DNA from: JANXQG01 sp963709175
GTDB lineage: Bacteria; Planctomycetota; Planctomycetia; Pirellulales; Thermoguttaceae
Assembly (NCBI GenBank): GCA_963709175.1
Contig: CAVPVK010000003.1
Span: forward strand, 806,001 to 870,000
Length of the DNA stretch: 64,000 nucleotides
Reading direction: 5' to 3'
Shown here: in pieces, positions 37,771 through 44,912 of the stretch
How positions within the stretch are numbered: position 1 is the stretch's first letter
Layout: the number at the start of each line of letters is the position of its first letter
Notes under the pieces: model-generated
The model's database searches: none
Seen by the model: only the letters and a program-made list of their open reading frames with translations
What the model was told of the DNA's origin: nothing
Translations under genes and position numbers: made by a program

Positions 37771-38721
37771 ATGAATTGCCGATCGTTTGTTTCTATTATC
37801 GTTATTGCCGTTACGGGACTGTTCGCCCTTGGCGTGCGTGGCGAAACTCCGAAGGCGCAACCGTCCGCGCGACCTGTCCGCGTGGTGATTTGGGACGAGC
37901 AGCAGCCCGAGCAGAAGCCGGCTTACGACAACTTCCTGGGCAATTCAATTGCGGATTACCTGAAACACCGCCCCGGGTTTGCGGTCCGGTCCGTGAAGTT
38001 CTCCGACCCGGAGCAAGGGCTATCGGACGACGTGCTGAACGACTGTGACGTGCTAGTCTGGTGGAGCCATTTCCGCACCAACCCCGCGGTGACGTCAGCC
38101 AGGGCTCGGAAGGTGGTCGATTGCATCAAGGCCGGCAGGCTGTCGCTGATTTCGCTCCACTCGGCACACTGGTCGGCCCCGTTCGTCGAGGCCATGCGCG
38201 ACCGGGCGACCGAGGATGCCCTCAAGGGCCTCAGCGCGGAACAACGGGCGGCGGCGGCGATAACCGTTGTCACTCCCCAGCGGTTTACGGCTCCCGGGCG
38301 GACCGCCCCACTGACACCCTCAGTGAAGCGTGAGACCGATGCCGATGGCAGGCTGCACATCGAGATTACGCTGCCCAACTGCTGCTTCCCCGCGTACCGC
38401 GCCGATGGCAGGCCGAGCCACGTCACGACGCTGCTGCCGGAGCACCCCATCGCCCGGGGACTGCCGAAGCAATGGGAGATCCCGCAGACGGAGATGTATG
38501 ACGAGCCATTCCACGTCCCGGTGCCGGACGCGGTGGTCTTCGAGGAGAAGTGGGACAAAGGCGAGCACTTCCGCAGCGGCTGCGTGTGGAACGTCGGCAA
38601 GGGCAAGGTCTTCTACTTCCGCCCCGGCCACGAGACCTACCCGATCTACAAGCAGGAACTGCCGCTACGGGTGATCGAGAATGCTTGCCGCTGGCTGGGT
38701 TCCGGCAACCATGGGAAGTGA
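37771..38721 (+). CDS. Exported ThuA-like (trehalose-utilisation-type) protein
   Basis: 316 residues with a signal peptide (MNCRSFVSIIVIAVTGLFAL). The body is ThuA-like, a glutamine-amidotransferase-related fold: VRVVIWDEQQPEQKPAYDNF, DVLVWWSHFRTNPAVTSARA, then LISLHSAHWSAPF, LLPEHPIARGLP and GKVFYFRPGHETYPIYK. Family members are found with sugar catabolism genes, often next to Gfo/Idh proteins, but the activity is not settled. GGAG precedes the ATG at 37771. Intact. Confidence 0.8.
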   Translation: MNCRSFVSIIVIAVTGLFALGVRGETPKAQPSARPVRVVIWDEQQPEQKPAYDNFLGNSIADYLKHRPGFAVRSVKFSDPEQGLSDDVLNDCDVLVWWSHFRTNPAVTSARARKVVDCIKAGRLSLISLHSAHWSAPFVEAMRDRATEDALKGLSAEQRAAAAITVVTPQRFTAPGRTAPLTPSVKRETDADGRLHIEITLPNCCFPAYRADGRPSHVTTLLPEHPIARGLPKQWEIPQTEMYDEPFHVPVPDAVVFEEKWDKGEHFRSGCVWNVGKGKVFYFRPGHETYPIYKQELPLRVIENACRWLGSGNHGK

Positions 38722-38789
38722 GTGGGCAACGGGCAGAACGCGGTCGGCGAACCGGACGTGCATCCGTCGCTTTGCTTGCAGGAACGACG

Positions 38790-39758
38790 CTACTGCTCTT
38801 CCAACAGGGACCGAATCGTACGGCACGTCTGCCGGATGCGTTTCCATTCGGCCAGCTCTTGGCGAAGATCGACGTTGGACTGCTCGATCCAGCCTTGCCG
38901 GATCTTGCCGATGCCACTACCACTGGAACCGGGGCTGCCGGTCGTAGCACAACCGGAACCCTCGGTTTCCTCATAGAGATGCTCGCCGATCTTCAAGAGG
39001 CCTTGCGGATTGATGAAGTTGGCCATCTGAATCGTGCCCGCCTGAGTCAGCGTTTGCTGGTCCGGAACACGATAGGATACGACTCCCCCCGAGCTGATCA
39101 CGATGGCAACGGCGTCGGCGGGAAGCGTGATTGCCGGTTCCAGCGACCGGGCAGTCTTGGCCGACTCGACGACGATTTGACCACAGGCATTTTGCGCAAA
39201 GTGCCCAGCACGGCAGTAAACGATCTTTCCGGAAGGGTCCTTGACCTGAAAGAAGCCGCGGCCTTCAATGGCAAGGTCCAGTTCGCGACCGCTCCACTTC
39301 AATCTGCCCTGTCGGAAGTCGATTTCCGTGCCCGCGATCTGGCTGCCCGATCCGATGGAAAACCCGTCGGGCGAATAGTTGCCGGAGGAATCCTGGACAC
39401 CGGGCAGGCCCTCCTGACGATAGCCGAGGTCTTCGACGATCGCCAGCGATCGCTTGAAACCGGGCGTATCCGCGTTGGCGATATTGTTCGCAATCACGGC
39501 CAGCATGGTCTCGTAGTTCTCCAAAGCCGACTCCAGCGTGTCGCGGGCCTCGCTGCCGTCGAGATCCGCGGCTGGCGGCCTGGGACGATTCGTATCGGCA
39601 GGATTCTTTTTCCGGGCTTTGGGTAGCTTGCTTTTGGACGATTGAGCGTGAGCTGCCGATGGCCTGGCCGCCGCCGCAAAAGAACCGTGAAACACCAGCA
39701 GAAGCCCAACGGTCACGGCCAAAGCTGATCGGATCAACGTCGTACTGGGAGATTTCAT
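38790..39758 (-). CDS. Flagellar-rod/hook-like protein (FlgG/FlgF family) with a Sec-type signal
   Basis: 322 residues. The start at 39758 is set by GGAGGAATCCCCG upstream. Residues 1-30 form a signal-peptide-like segment (TTLIRSALAVTVGLLLVFHG), then a Lys/Pro-rich spacer. Residues 81-102 hold the flagellar basal-body rod motif (MLAVIANNIANADTPGFKRS), and the middle (GTEIDFRQGRLKWSGRELDL, AIEGRGFFQV) is the FlgG/FlgE body. The C-terminal motif (EQSNVDLRQELAEWKRIRQT) is a changed form of the usual NVDLxxExxxLI. True rod proteins leave by the flagellar type III route without a Sec signal, so this one may be reused elsewhere. Confidence 0.75.
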   Translation of the reverse strand: MKSPSTTLIRSALAVTVGLLLVFHGSFAAAARPSAAHAQSSKSKLPKARKKNPADTNRPRPPAADLDGSEARDTLESALENYETMLAVIANNIANADTPGFKRSLAIVEDLGYRQEGLPGVQDSSGNYSPDGFSIGSGSQIAGTEIDFRQGRLKWSGRELDLAIEGRGFFQVKDPSGKIVYCRAGHFAQNACGQIVVESAKTARSLEPAITLPADAVAIVISSGGVVSYRVPDQQTLTQAGTIQMANFINPQGLLKIGEHLYEETEGSGCATTGSPGSSGSGIGKIRQGWIEQSNVDLRQELAEWKRIRQTCRTIRSLLEEQ

Positions 39759-39895
39759 CGGGGATTCCTCCGTGTAACGTAGCTGCTTCTTCATTTCCTG
39801 TTGCGGCTCGACGCTGCCGGGGGCAGGCACAATAATCCACGGATTTTAGCCGGGCACGCCAGAGACGTCGATAGAAGGTCGTCGGGGGGAGGGGC

Positions 39896-39965
39896 CAAGA
39901 GAAGGGGCCGCGAAGGTAAGCATGTAGCCTTCGGGGCTGCGGTGGCCCTGCACTTCGCGGCCGAT
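39896..39965. repeat. Dispersed GC-rich repeat, copy 5
   Basis: GGGGCCAAGAGAAGGGGCCG, CGAAGGTAAGCATGTAGCCT and TCGGGGCTGCGGTGGCCCTG follow one another; the last two blocks match 33021-33080 at nearly every position. It lies 140 bases upstream of the flagellar-rod-like gene. The rest of 39759-40105 has no gene. Confidence 0.6.
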
Positions 39966-40105
39966 AGGCATTGTAGCACGGAGGGGTGTCGAGAGGACGA
40001 TCAGCAGCTTTCGGCCCACTTCTTTTCTACTCTATCCAGGCATCAATAAGCACTACCGCTTCTACCACTTTTCGCCCTGGCTACCCCCCAGCAAATCGAG
40101 CGGGA

Positions 40106-40228
40106 ATGGCGATCATTGTAGAGGTGATAGCAACGATTGCTGCGACTCTTGCGGGGCAAGCATGGGATTGGTCGGACGGCCCCCATGGAATCAACGGCAC
40201 AAAAGACGACATCGGCAATTGGAAATAG
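40106..40228 (+). CDS. Possible small protein
   Basis: 40 codons: MAIIVEVIATIAATLAGQAW then an Asp/Gly/Asn-rich polar tail ending in NWK. A hydrophobic N-terminal helix suggests a membrane anchor. GAGCGGGA precedes the ATG. It sits 40 bases upstream of the coiled-coil gene on the same strand. No family recognised; the call rests on composition and the ribosome site only. Confidence 0.35.
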   Translation: MAIIVEVIATIAATLAGQAWDWSDGPHGINGTKDDIGNWK

Positions 40229-40268
40229 AGGGCACTTGCCATACTTGACTTGAAAGCGAACAATTAAA

Positions 40269-40784
40269 GTGAAGGGAGAATTGCCATGCTCCAAGCCGCC
40301 TTCCTCTGTCGCGCTTATTGGACAAGTCCCGCCGCCGCCCGCGCCTGGACGGCTTGAGACTGCCCCAATTGAGGAGTCCCCGCGTCAGTGGCTCCTCGAC
40401 CACCTGACTGCGGACTTGCAGGCACAGGGCAAGCTCACCGAGCAAAAACGCCAAGAGGTCGAGCGGCTGGTGAGCGAGGCGACCGACGCCCAAATCGACC
40501 ATGCGGTTCAGCGTTATCAGCAGCAGCTTGCCCAGGCCCAAGCCAATCTCCAGCGGTTGAAAGCCTACCGTGATCGACTGAAATTGGAGGTCGAGCGGCG
40601 TAGGCAAGTCTATGAGCAAGAAACAAGCGATCACTGCCTACGGTTCAGCTTTAGCCGCCCAGCAGGCGGAGTGGGCAATGGGCAATTTCTATGCTCCATA
40701 CTACGCCTATCCACCCTACGTCTACGTGCCATATCCTCACCACCATCGGCATTGGTGACGTGGCCGCCAACCGACGCCGCTTAA
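40269..40784 (+). CDS. Coiled-coil hypothetical protein, start probably frameshifted
   Basis: The main frame gives 171 codons with a clear helical part: RQWLLDHLTADLQAQGKLTE, then QKRQEVERLVSEATDAQIDH and QLAQAQANLQRLKAYRDRLK. The best ribosome site (AAGGGAGA) serves the ATG at 40286 in a different frame (MLQAAFLCR), so one or two bases near 40305-40312 are probably missing or extra; the restored start would be MLQAAFLVALIGQVPPPPAP, an exported start. The last 55 codons overlap another small frame (40613). No family recognised. Confidence 0.45.
   Translation: MKGELPCSKPPSSVALIGQVPPPPAPGRLETAPIEESPRQWLLDHLTADLQAQGKLTEQKRQEVERLVSEATDAQIDHAVQRYQQQLAQAQANLQRLKAYRDRLKLEVERRRQVYEQETSDHCLRFSFSRPAGGVGNGQFLCSILRLSTLRLRAISSPPSALVTWPPTDAA
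40613..40759 (+). CDS. Tyr/Pro/His-rich mini-protein overlapping the coiled-coil gene
   Basis: 48 codons in another frame from an ATG at 40613: MSKKQAITAYGSALAAQQAE, then WAMGNFYAPYYAYPPYVYVP and a PHHHRHW end. The strong Tyr/Pro/His pattern is not what a random frame in GC-rich DNA gives, which argues that this is the real reading here and that the overlapping longer frame ends earlier in the true gene. Such sequences occur in surface or metal-binding peptides; function unknown. Confidence 0.4.
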
Positions 40785-40888
40785 AGAGGAAATCTCGCAG
40801 TCGACGTGGACGGCAGCTTTGTTGGCCTCGAAGGCGGGCATGCCTTGGTCGGTGGTGGAGACGGGGGCGGGTGGCAGGGGGCAAGCAG

Positions 40889-42055
40889 CTACTCTTTCCA
40901 CCCCGCAGCAGCAATCGGCCAGTCCATCGACGGATAAATGGTCCAATGGTATTTGAGAGACTTGTCCAAGTCGGCAAGTTTCGCGGCGGGAAGCTGCCGT
41001 AGTTGTTCTGCCAGCTTCCGCAACTTGGGCCAAGCCTCGGCGTAGGGCTTGTCGTACTGGATCTTGGGGACGGCAAAGCCATTGTCGCTCAAGGTCGCAA
41101 GGGCAAGGAAGGTGTCGGTGCGGCGGCCCGATTCCAGGCTCCAAAGAGTCTTTGCTTCACAGTCCCGCTTCCAAGCCCGCACATATTCCACGCTAAACGT
41201 GGAGGGCAAGTCCTTGTCGTCGGGCATCCCAAACCAGTCGGGCATGGTCTCGCTGTCGAAGGTCAAGTGAAGCGGCTGGTGCCAATGCGCGTTTTCCACG
41301 GACCGCACCAAGACCCCATCGACATACCACTTGATCTCGTCCTTGCCCCAGTCGAACCCGTAGACGTGGTAATCGTCGGCTAATCGCCACGGAGCAACCC
41401 ACTCGCCATGCCTCTCCGCATGCTCGTTGCTCTTGGGGCCGGGATCGACGTATGCCACCGTTCGCGGACCATCCTTCCATGCGTGCAGGTTCATATTGTA
41501 CTTTCGCTCAAAGCCCTTCGCCTTGCCACCGATCTCGAAGACGTCGATCTCGGTCAAGTTGCCGACTGTCCCATCGTAGTCGTATACGAACCAGAACGAG
41601 CTTGAACCTGTCGAGTTCATGGGCTTGGCCTTGACCTCGAAATAGCCGTAGGCGGTGCGGGCCTTGGAGTGCAGGGCGGCGGAAGTGTAGTCGTGATAGC
41701 CTTGCTTTTTCAAGGCGGCGGGCAGTTTCGCCTTCCGCATGGTCAGATGCAGCTTGCCATCCGACACGGTGACGTTCTTGTCGCTGAACAAGGCAGGCTG
41801 ACGGCCCTTCCAGCCGACGATGCCCAGCGCCCACTTTTCCAGGTCCAGTTCCTTGCCTTCGAATTCGTCGCTCATCGGCTCGAACTTCACCCATTGCCCC
41901 TTATTCTGCTGATCGGAAAGCGGGAAGGCATCGGTGACGTGCTTGGGAGTTTCGCCAAGGGGACCAGTATGGTTCCAAATCTTGACGGGGCGGTTGTTGG
42001 CGGCGGCAGCAGAAGCACCGATGGCCAGCAGGATGGAAAGCAAGAGTTGTTTCAT
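40889..42055 (-). CDS. Secreted GH16-family glycoside hydrolase (agarase/porphyranase-like)
   Basis: 388 residues with a signal peptide (MKQLLLSILLAIGASAAAAN). The catalytic motif of GH16 is complete: E169-I-D171-V-F-E174. The jelly-roll strands around it are typical (FEPMSDEFEGKELDLEKWAL, TAYGYFEVKAKPMNSTGSSS, YHVYGFDWGKDEIKWYVDGV, FSVEYVRAWK). The match is closest in style to the beta-agarase/porphyranase side of the family, so the substrate is probably a marine or algal galactan. About 85 residues follow the catalytic domain. With the sulfatase at 2653 it suggests use of sulfated polysaccharides. Confidence 0.88.
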   Translation of the reverse strand: MKQLLLSILLAIGASAAAANNRPVKIWNHTGPLGETPKHVTDAFPLSDQQNKGQWVKFEPMSDEFEGKELDLEKWALGIVGWKGRQPALFSDKNVTVSDGKLHLTMRKAKLPAALKKQGYHDYTSAALHSKARTAYGYFEVKAKPMNSTGSSSFWFVYDYDGTVGNLTEIDVFEIGGKAKGFERKYNMNLHAWKDGPRTVAYVDPGPKSNEHAERHGEWVAPWRLADDYHVYGFDWGKDEIKWYVDGVLVRSVENAHWHQPLHLTFDSETMPDWFGMPDDKDLPSTFSVEYVRAWKRDCEAKTLWSLESGRRTDTFLALATLSDNGFAVPKIQYDKPYAEAWPKLRKLAEQLRQLPAAKLADLDKSLKYHWTIYPSMDWPIAAAGWKE

Positions 42056-42195
42056 GGCAGGATACCTCTCTATCCAATTGAAAGCGGCACTTGACTCACC
42101 AGTTCCTCCTGTCCTAGAGTTGGTATCTTGCGCACGCAAGGAAAATTATCGCCGAGGTCGAGTCCGCAGAGCCGGATTGTGAAGCCCGCTTACGG

Positions 42196-42312
42196 ATGAT
42201 TGCGAAACGCGGCGGAACGAGCCTCGCCTCGTCATTTGGGTTTTTTGTCTTGTTCGTCCTCCTCCTGGGCGGCGTGTTCTTTGCTCTGGACATCATGCTT
42301 CACGGCAAGTGA
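42196..42312 (+). CDS. Possible small single-helix membrane protein
   Basis: 38 codons from ATG 42196: MIAKRGGTSLASSFGFFVLF followed by VLLLGGVFFALDIMLHGK. One clear membrane helix. The frame is open upstream for 28 more codons of natural composition (KIIAEVESAEPDCEARLR) without a start codon, so it may be a 5'-truncated gene. No strong ribosome site. Confidence 0.35.
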   Translation: MIAKRGGTSLASSFGFFVLFVLLLGGVFFALDIMLHGK

Positions 42313-42411
42313 ACGGTCAAGTGGAGGCAGAGCGTCGCCGACACGGCAGCCGGGACGAGAAAGCCGAGGCCCTACGCCGAGCAAGAAACCGATTGACTGG
42401 AAAGCAATAGC

Positions 42412-42690
42412 ATGACCAAGACCGCTGCCGACCTGGGAATAGTCCTGCCCATCATCCACACGAACGGGGATACGCGAGAAACGCTCCTGGGCAACCTGTC
42501 AAACTTCTATTACGCGTTACGTGAGGGCGACCGAGCCTTGTGCCAATGCGGCCCAAACGGCAGGAACTTCTATCCGCTGCCGGGGCTGATGGAAAAAGCG
42601 GTCGAGCAACATCGCCGCCGACAAGCGACCCTCGCCGCTCTCATTGCTGAAATCGAGGCCGAGGCCATTGCCCGGGACCGTGGCGAATAA
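42412..42690 (+). CDS. Small hypothetical protein
   Basis: 92 codons: MTKTAADLGIVLPIIHTNGD, then RETLLGNLSNFYYALREGDR with a short Cys pair (LCQCGPNGRNFYPL) and a helical, charged end (RRRQATLAALIAEIEAEAIA). The pattern fits small planctomycete or phage-derived proteins of unknown role. It is 100 bases after a possible small membrane protein on the same strand and converges with the methyltransferase gene. Confidence 0.5.
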   Translation: MTKTAADLGIVLPIIHTNGDTRETLLGNLSNFYYALREGDRALCQCGPNGRNFYPLPGLMEKAVEQHRRRQATLAALIAEIEAEAIARDRGE

Positions 42691-42724
42691 TTTGGGTCCA
42701 AGGGCCAGACTTGGGCCGCGTTCC

Positions 42725-43396
42725 CTACCACACGCCGGGGATCAGCCTGTAGCGAACTCGACCGGCGTATTGCTTGTACCCCGGCAACTCGTCGTGAAGC
42801 ACTCGATCTTCCAAGGCCGTCCGCACGACCAGGGCGATCCCGGCCACGGCCGCTGGAATCAATGCCCAGTACGATCCCAAGGCCAGCGGCATTCCGGCGA
42901 GTAGCGGAAATGTGGCAACGTAGAATGGATGCCGCACGAAGGCGTAGGGGCCGGTTTCGACGACATGGTGCCCACGCTCCGTCTGAATGCGGACGCTCAT
43001 TTCGGCAAACTTGTTGACTCTCATCACCCAGGCGGTCCCGGCCATCCCAACGGTCAGCAGGACGTAGCCGAGGGCGCTGACCCAAAGTGGGGCGACTGAC
43101 TCATGATCCAGCCCGGCCACTGGGAAGATCGCCAGGATGAGGGATTGCAGGAGATAGAAGAACACCCGATCCCAGCCCTTCGTTCCCTTCTGCATTTTGC
43201 TCCGGGCAAGGAAGACCTCCGGATTTGTCCGCCAGATATAAAGAGCGATCAATCCCATTTCAATGGTGAACACCACCAGGAAAAGCCACCCCCGCCGCCA
43301 TCCGAACCCGGCAGGCAGGAACATGCCCAGGATCAGCACGAGAAGAAAAGTAGTCGGCAAAAGAATCGCCTTGGTCAGTTGTCGGACATCGTTCAT
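42725..43396 (-). CDS. Isoprenylcysteine-carboxyl-methyltransferase/PEMT-family membrane protein
   Basis: 223 residues, about five membrane helices (first: LLPTTFLLVLILGMFLPAGF). The C-terminal half has the ICMT/phospholipid methyltransferase signature: TERGHHVVETGPYAFVRHPF, where GPYxxVRHPxY binds the methyl donor, followed by DRVLHDELPGYKQYAGRVRY. Bacterial members methylate lipids or small substrates; the substrate is not evident. The start at 43396 is the first ATG before the domain. Isolated gene. Confidence 0.8.
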   Translation of the reverse strand: MNDVRQLTKAILLPTTFLLVLILGMFLPAGFGWRRGWLFLVVFTIEMGLIALYIWRTNPEVFLARSKMQKGTKGWDRVFFYLLQSLILAIFPVAGLDHESVAPLWVSALGYVLLTVGMAGTAWVMRVNKFAEMSVRIQTERGHHVVETGPYAFVRHPFYVATFPLLAGMPLALGSYWALIPAAVAGIALVVRTALEDRVLHDELPGYKQYAGRVRYRLIPGVW

Positions 43397-43638
43397 GGCA
43401 TGGCCCCTTGCCCGAATCTTATCCTCGGCACTAGCCGCCGCAAAGCCCAAAGCCTGCTGACGCCACTTCCGAGACCGTGGATCGGCTGCAAGCATGTGGA
43501 CATTCCCTGGCATCGCAAGCAGCGGGCCAACTATGGAAGACAAAGAGTTCATTCAAGTTGTGGGCGACATGGATGGGGCCTTTCATATAATTACGGGCAT
43601 CCCCCGAGGGTTCAAAGTGACTTGAGTTGGGCCAACAA

Positions 43639-43854
43639 TTAGGTCAAGCCCCGATTCTTCTTCAACTCTTCATACGCAAGAGTGCCAACAAGTTGGGTCA
43701 GTTGCCAGTTGCCAAATTGGGGCAGCAAAACCTCACCACTACGGCACAAGATGTTTTCGCCTTCCAAATTGCGGATTGCAGCTCGAAGGGTTGCTTCGGC
43801 CAGGAGTGCGCCGCTGGGGGCGTAGTCTGCGCTCGACTTGTAACCGGCAAGCAT
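43639..43854 (-). CDS. Small hypothetical protein
   Basis: 71 codons: MLAGYKSSADYAPSGALLAE, then ATLRAAIRNLEGENILCRSG and PQFGNWQLTQLVGTLAYEEL before KKNRGLT. The composition and the even spacing of hydrophobic residues look natural, and nothing is coded on the opposite strand. No known family. It converges on nothing and is divergent from the membrane protein gene at 43944. Confidence 0.4.
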   Translation of the reverse strand: MLAGYKSSADYAPSGALLAEATLRAAIRNLEGENILCRSGEVLLPQFGNWQLTQLVGTLAYEELKKNRGLT

Positions 43855-43943
43855 TTACGCCGGCGTTATAATGACAGACGCATCTCGCCCTATCGGTTGT
43901 ATCGGTCACCCCGCACTGCGACCATTTTCGTGGAGCCAGAGAA

Positions 43944-44396
43944 ATGTCCCAGGAACCCAGCCAAAGCCCGCCTGTTCCTCCCCGCCCTGAAAGCGATGCC
44001 CCTCTCGTTGCTTCGCCGCAACGATCGCCCTGGTATCAGACCCGTGCCGCGCTCGTTCTTGGGGCGTGGGTCATGGCACAGCTTGTGGCGGGCATCAGGG
44101 TTTTGGCATTGGGGCCCATGGCGATCATGTGTTGCTTTTTCTTTCCTTTCGGGCTGGTGAGAATCCTCGGGTTGCAGCCGCCGGACCTCGCACCAAATGG
44201 TTGGAGTTCGTCCAAGCCGGGCGATGGCTTGAGCGAACCCGTTTTTTGGGCCGCATCGGTCGTCTATATCTTGCTGACCGTTTCGCTGTTTTTGGTCCCG
44301 CGGGGCCGTGCTTTTCGCACCTTGTATGCTGTTCTCTTGGTCGTGCTCGCGCTGAACGTGGTGGGATGCCAAATGATGACGGCGGGCTTCAAATAA
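43944..44396 (+). CDS. Membrane protein of unknown function
   Basis: 150 residues. A cytoplasmic Pro-rich start (MSQEPSQSPPVPPRPESDAP) is followed by four membrane helices (AALVLGAWVMAQLVAGIRVL, ALGPMAIMCCFFFPFGLVRI, FWAASVVYILLTVSLFLVPR, TLYAVLLVVLALNVVGCQMM). No domain recognised. TATAAT at 43867-43872 lies 72 bases upstream and may be its -10 box, though no good -35 box is in place. Confidence 0.55.
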   Translation: MSQEPSQSPPVPPRPESDAPLVASPQRSPWYQTRAALVLGAWVMAQLVAGIRVLALGPMAIMCCFFFPFGLVRILGLQPPDLAPNGWSSSKPGDGLSEPVFWAASVVYILLTVSLFLVPRGRAFRTLYAVLLVVLALNVVGCQMMTAGFK

Positions 44397-44490
44397 ATGA
44401 GCAACAAGCAAGGTCGAGCGGTTGGCGGAAGTTGTTTCGGGGGCGTGCTTGATCCTGGCCCGGCCTCCAGCGCAGCCCAGCCCCACACCC

Positions 44491-44570
44491 CACGCGGCCG
44501 ATGATCGACGGCACGGCCGAGAGCTGGGCCGGGCGGAGGGGCCAAGAGAACGGCCGCGATCCGAAGTTGG
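44491..44570. repeat. Dispersed GC-rich repeat, copy 6
   Basis: CCACGCGGCCGATGATCGAC and GGCACGGCCGAGAGCTGGGC match the copy at 36183; GGGCGGAGGGGCCAAGAGAA then matches 37505 and 39896. This copy joins both halves of the repeat in one piece and so shows its full order. Confidence 0.6.
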
Positions 44571-44623
44571 AGACCACCCCATCGAAGGGTGACATCTTGG
44601 CCATGGGGATCGCGGAGCCAGAG

Positions 44624-44779
44624 CTACTTGCCGCGGATCACGATTACCGGACCCCGAGCCTCTTGTCGAACTTGCGGCGGCCGCTCCCGCTGGCAGCGGG
44701 CGGCCAGATCGGCAAGCTCGCGTTGCAGAGACGGTAGATTGGCCCGTTTCTCGGCCGGGGATGCTGGCGTGCTGGTCAT
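44624..44779 (-). CDS. Possible small helical protein
   Basis: 51 codons from ATG 44779: MTSTPASPAEKRANLPSLQR, then ELADLAARCQRERPPQVRQE and ARGPVIVIRGK. A charged helix with no membrane segment. It is free of overlap with any supported gene. The composition looks natural but there is no strong ribosome site, so it may be a relic. Confidence 0.35.
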   Translation of the reverse strand: MTSTPASPAEKRANLPSLQRELADLAARCQRERPPQVRQEARGPVIVIRGK

Positions 44780-44912
44780 GGGTGGGGTTCCACGGGGCTG
44801 GCAGTCGGGTAAATCGGCCAGAAGGGGCGGCGGGTTTGGCCTGCGTGCGGTGGCCGTCGAGGTTTCGCAAGCTTGCCCTATCGGGGCGCGGTCGAGCCAC
44901 CTGCTCCACGAG

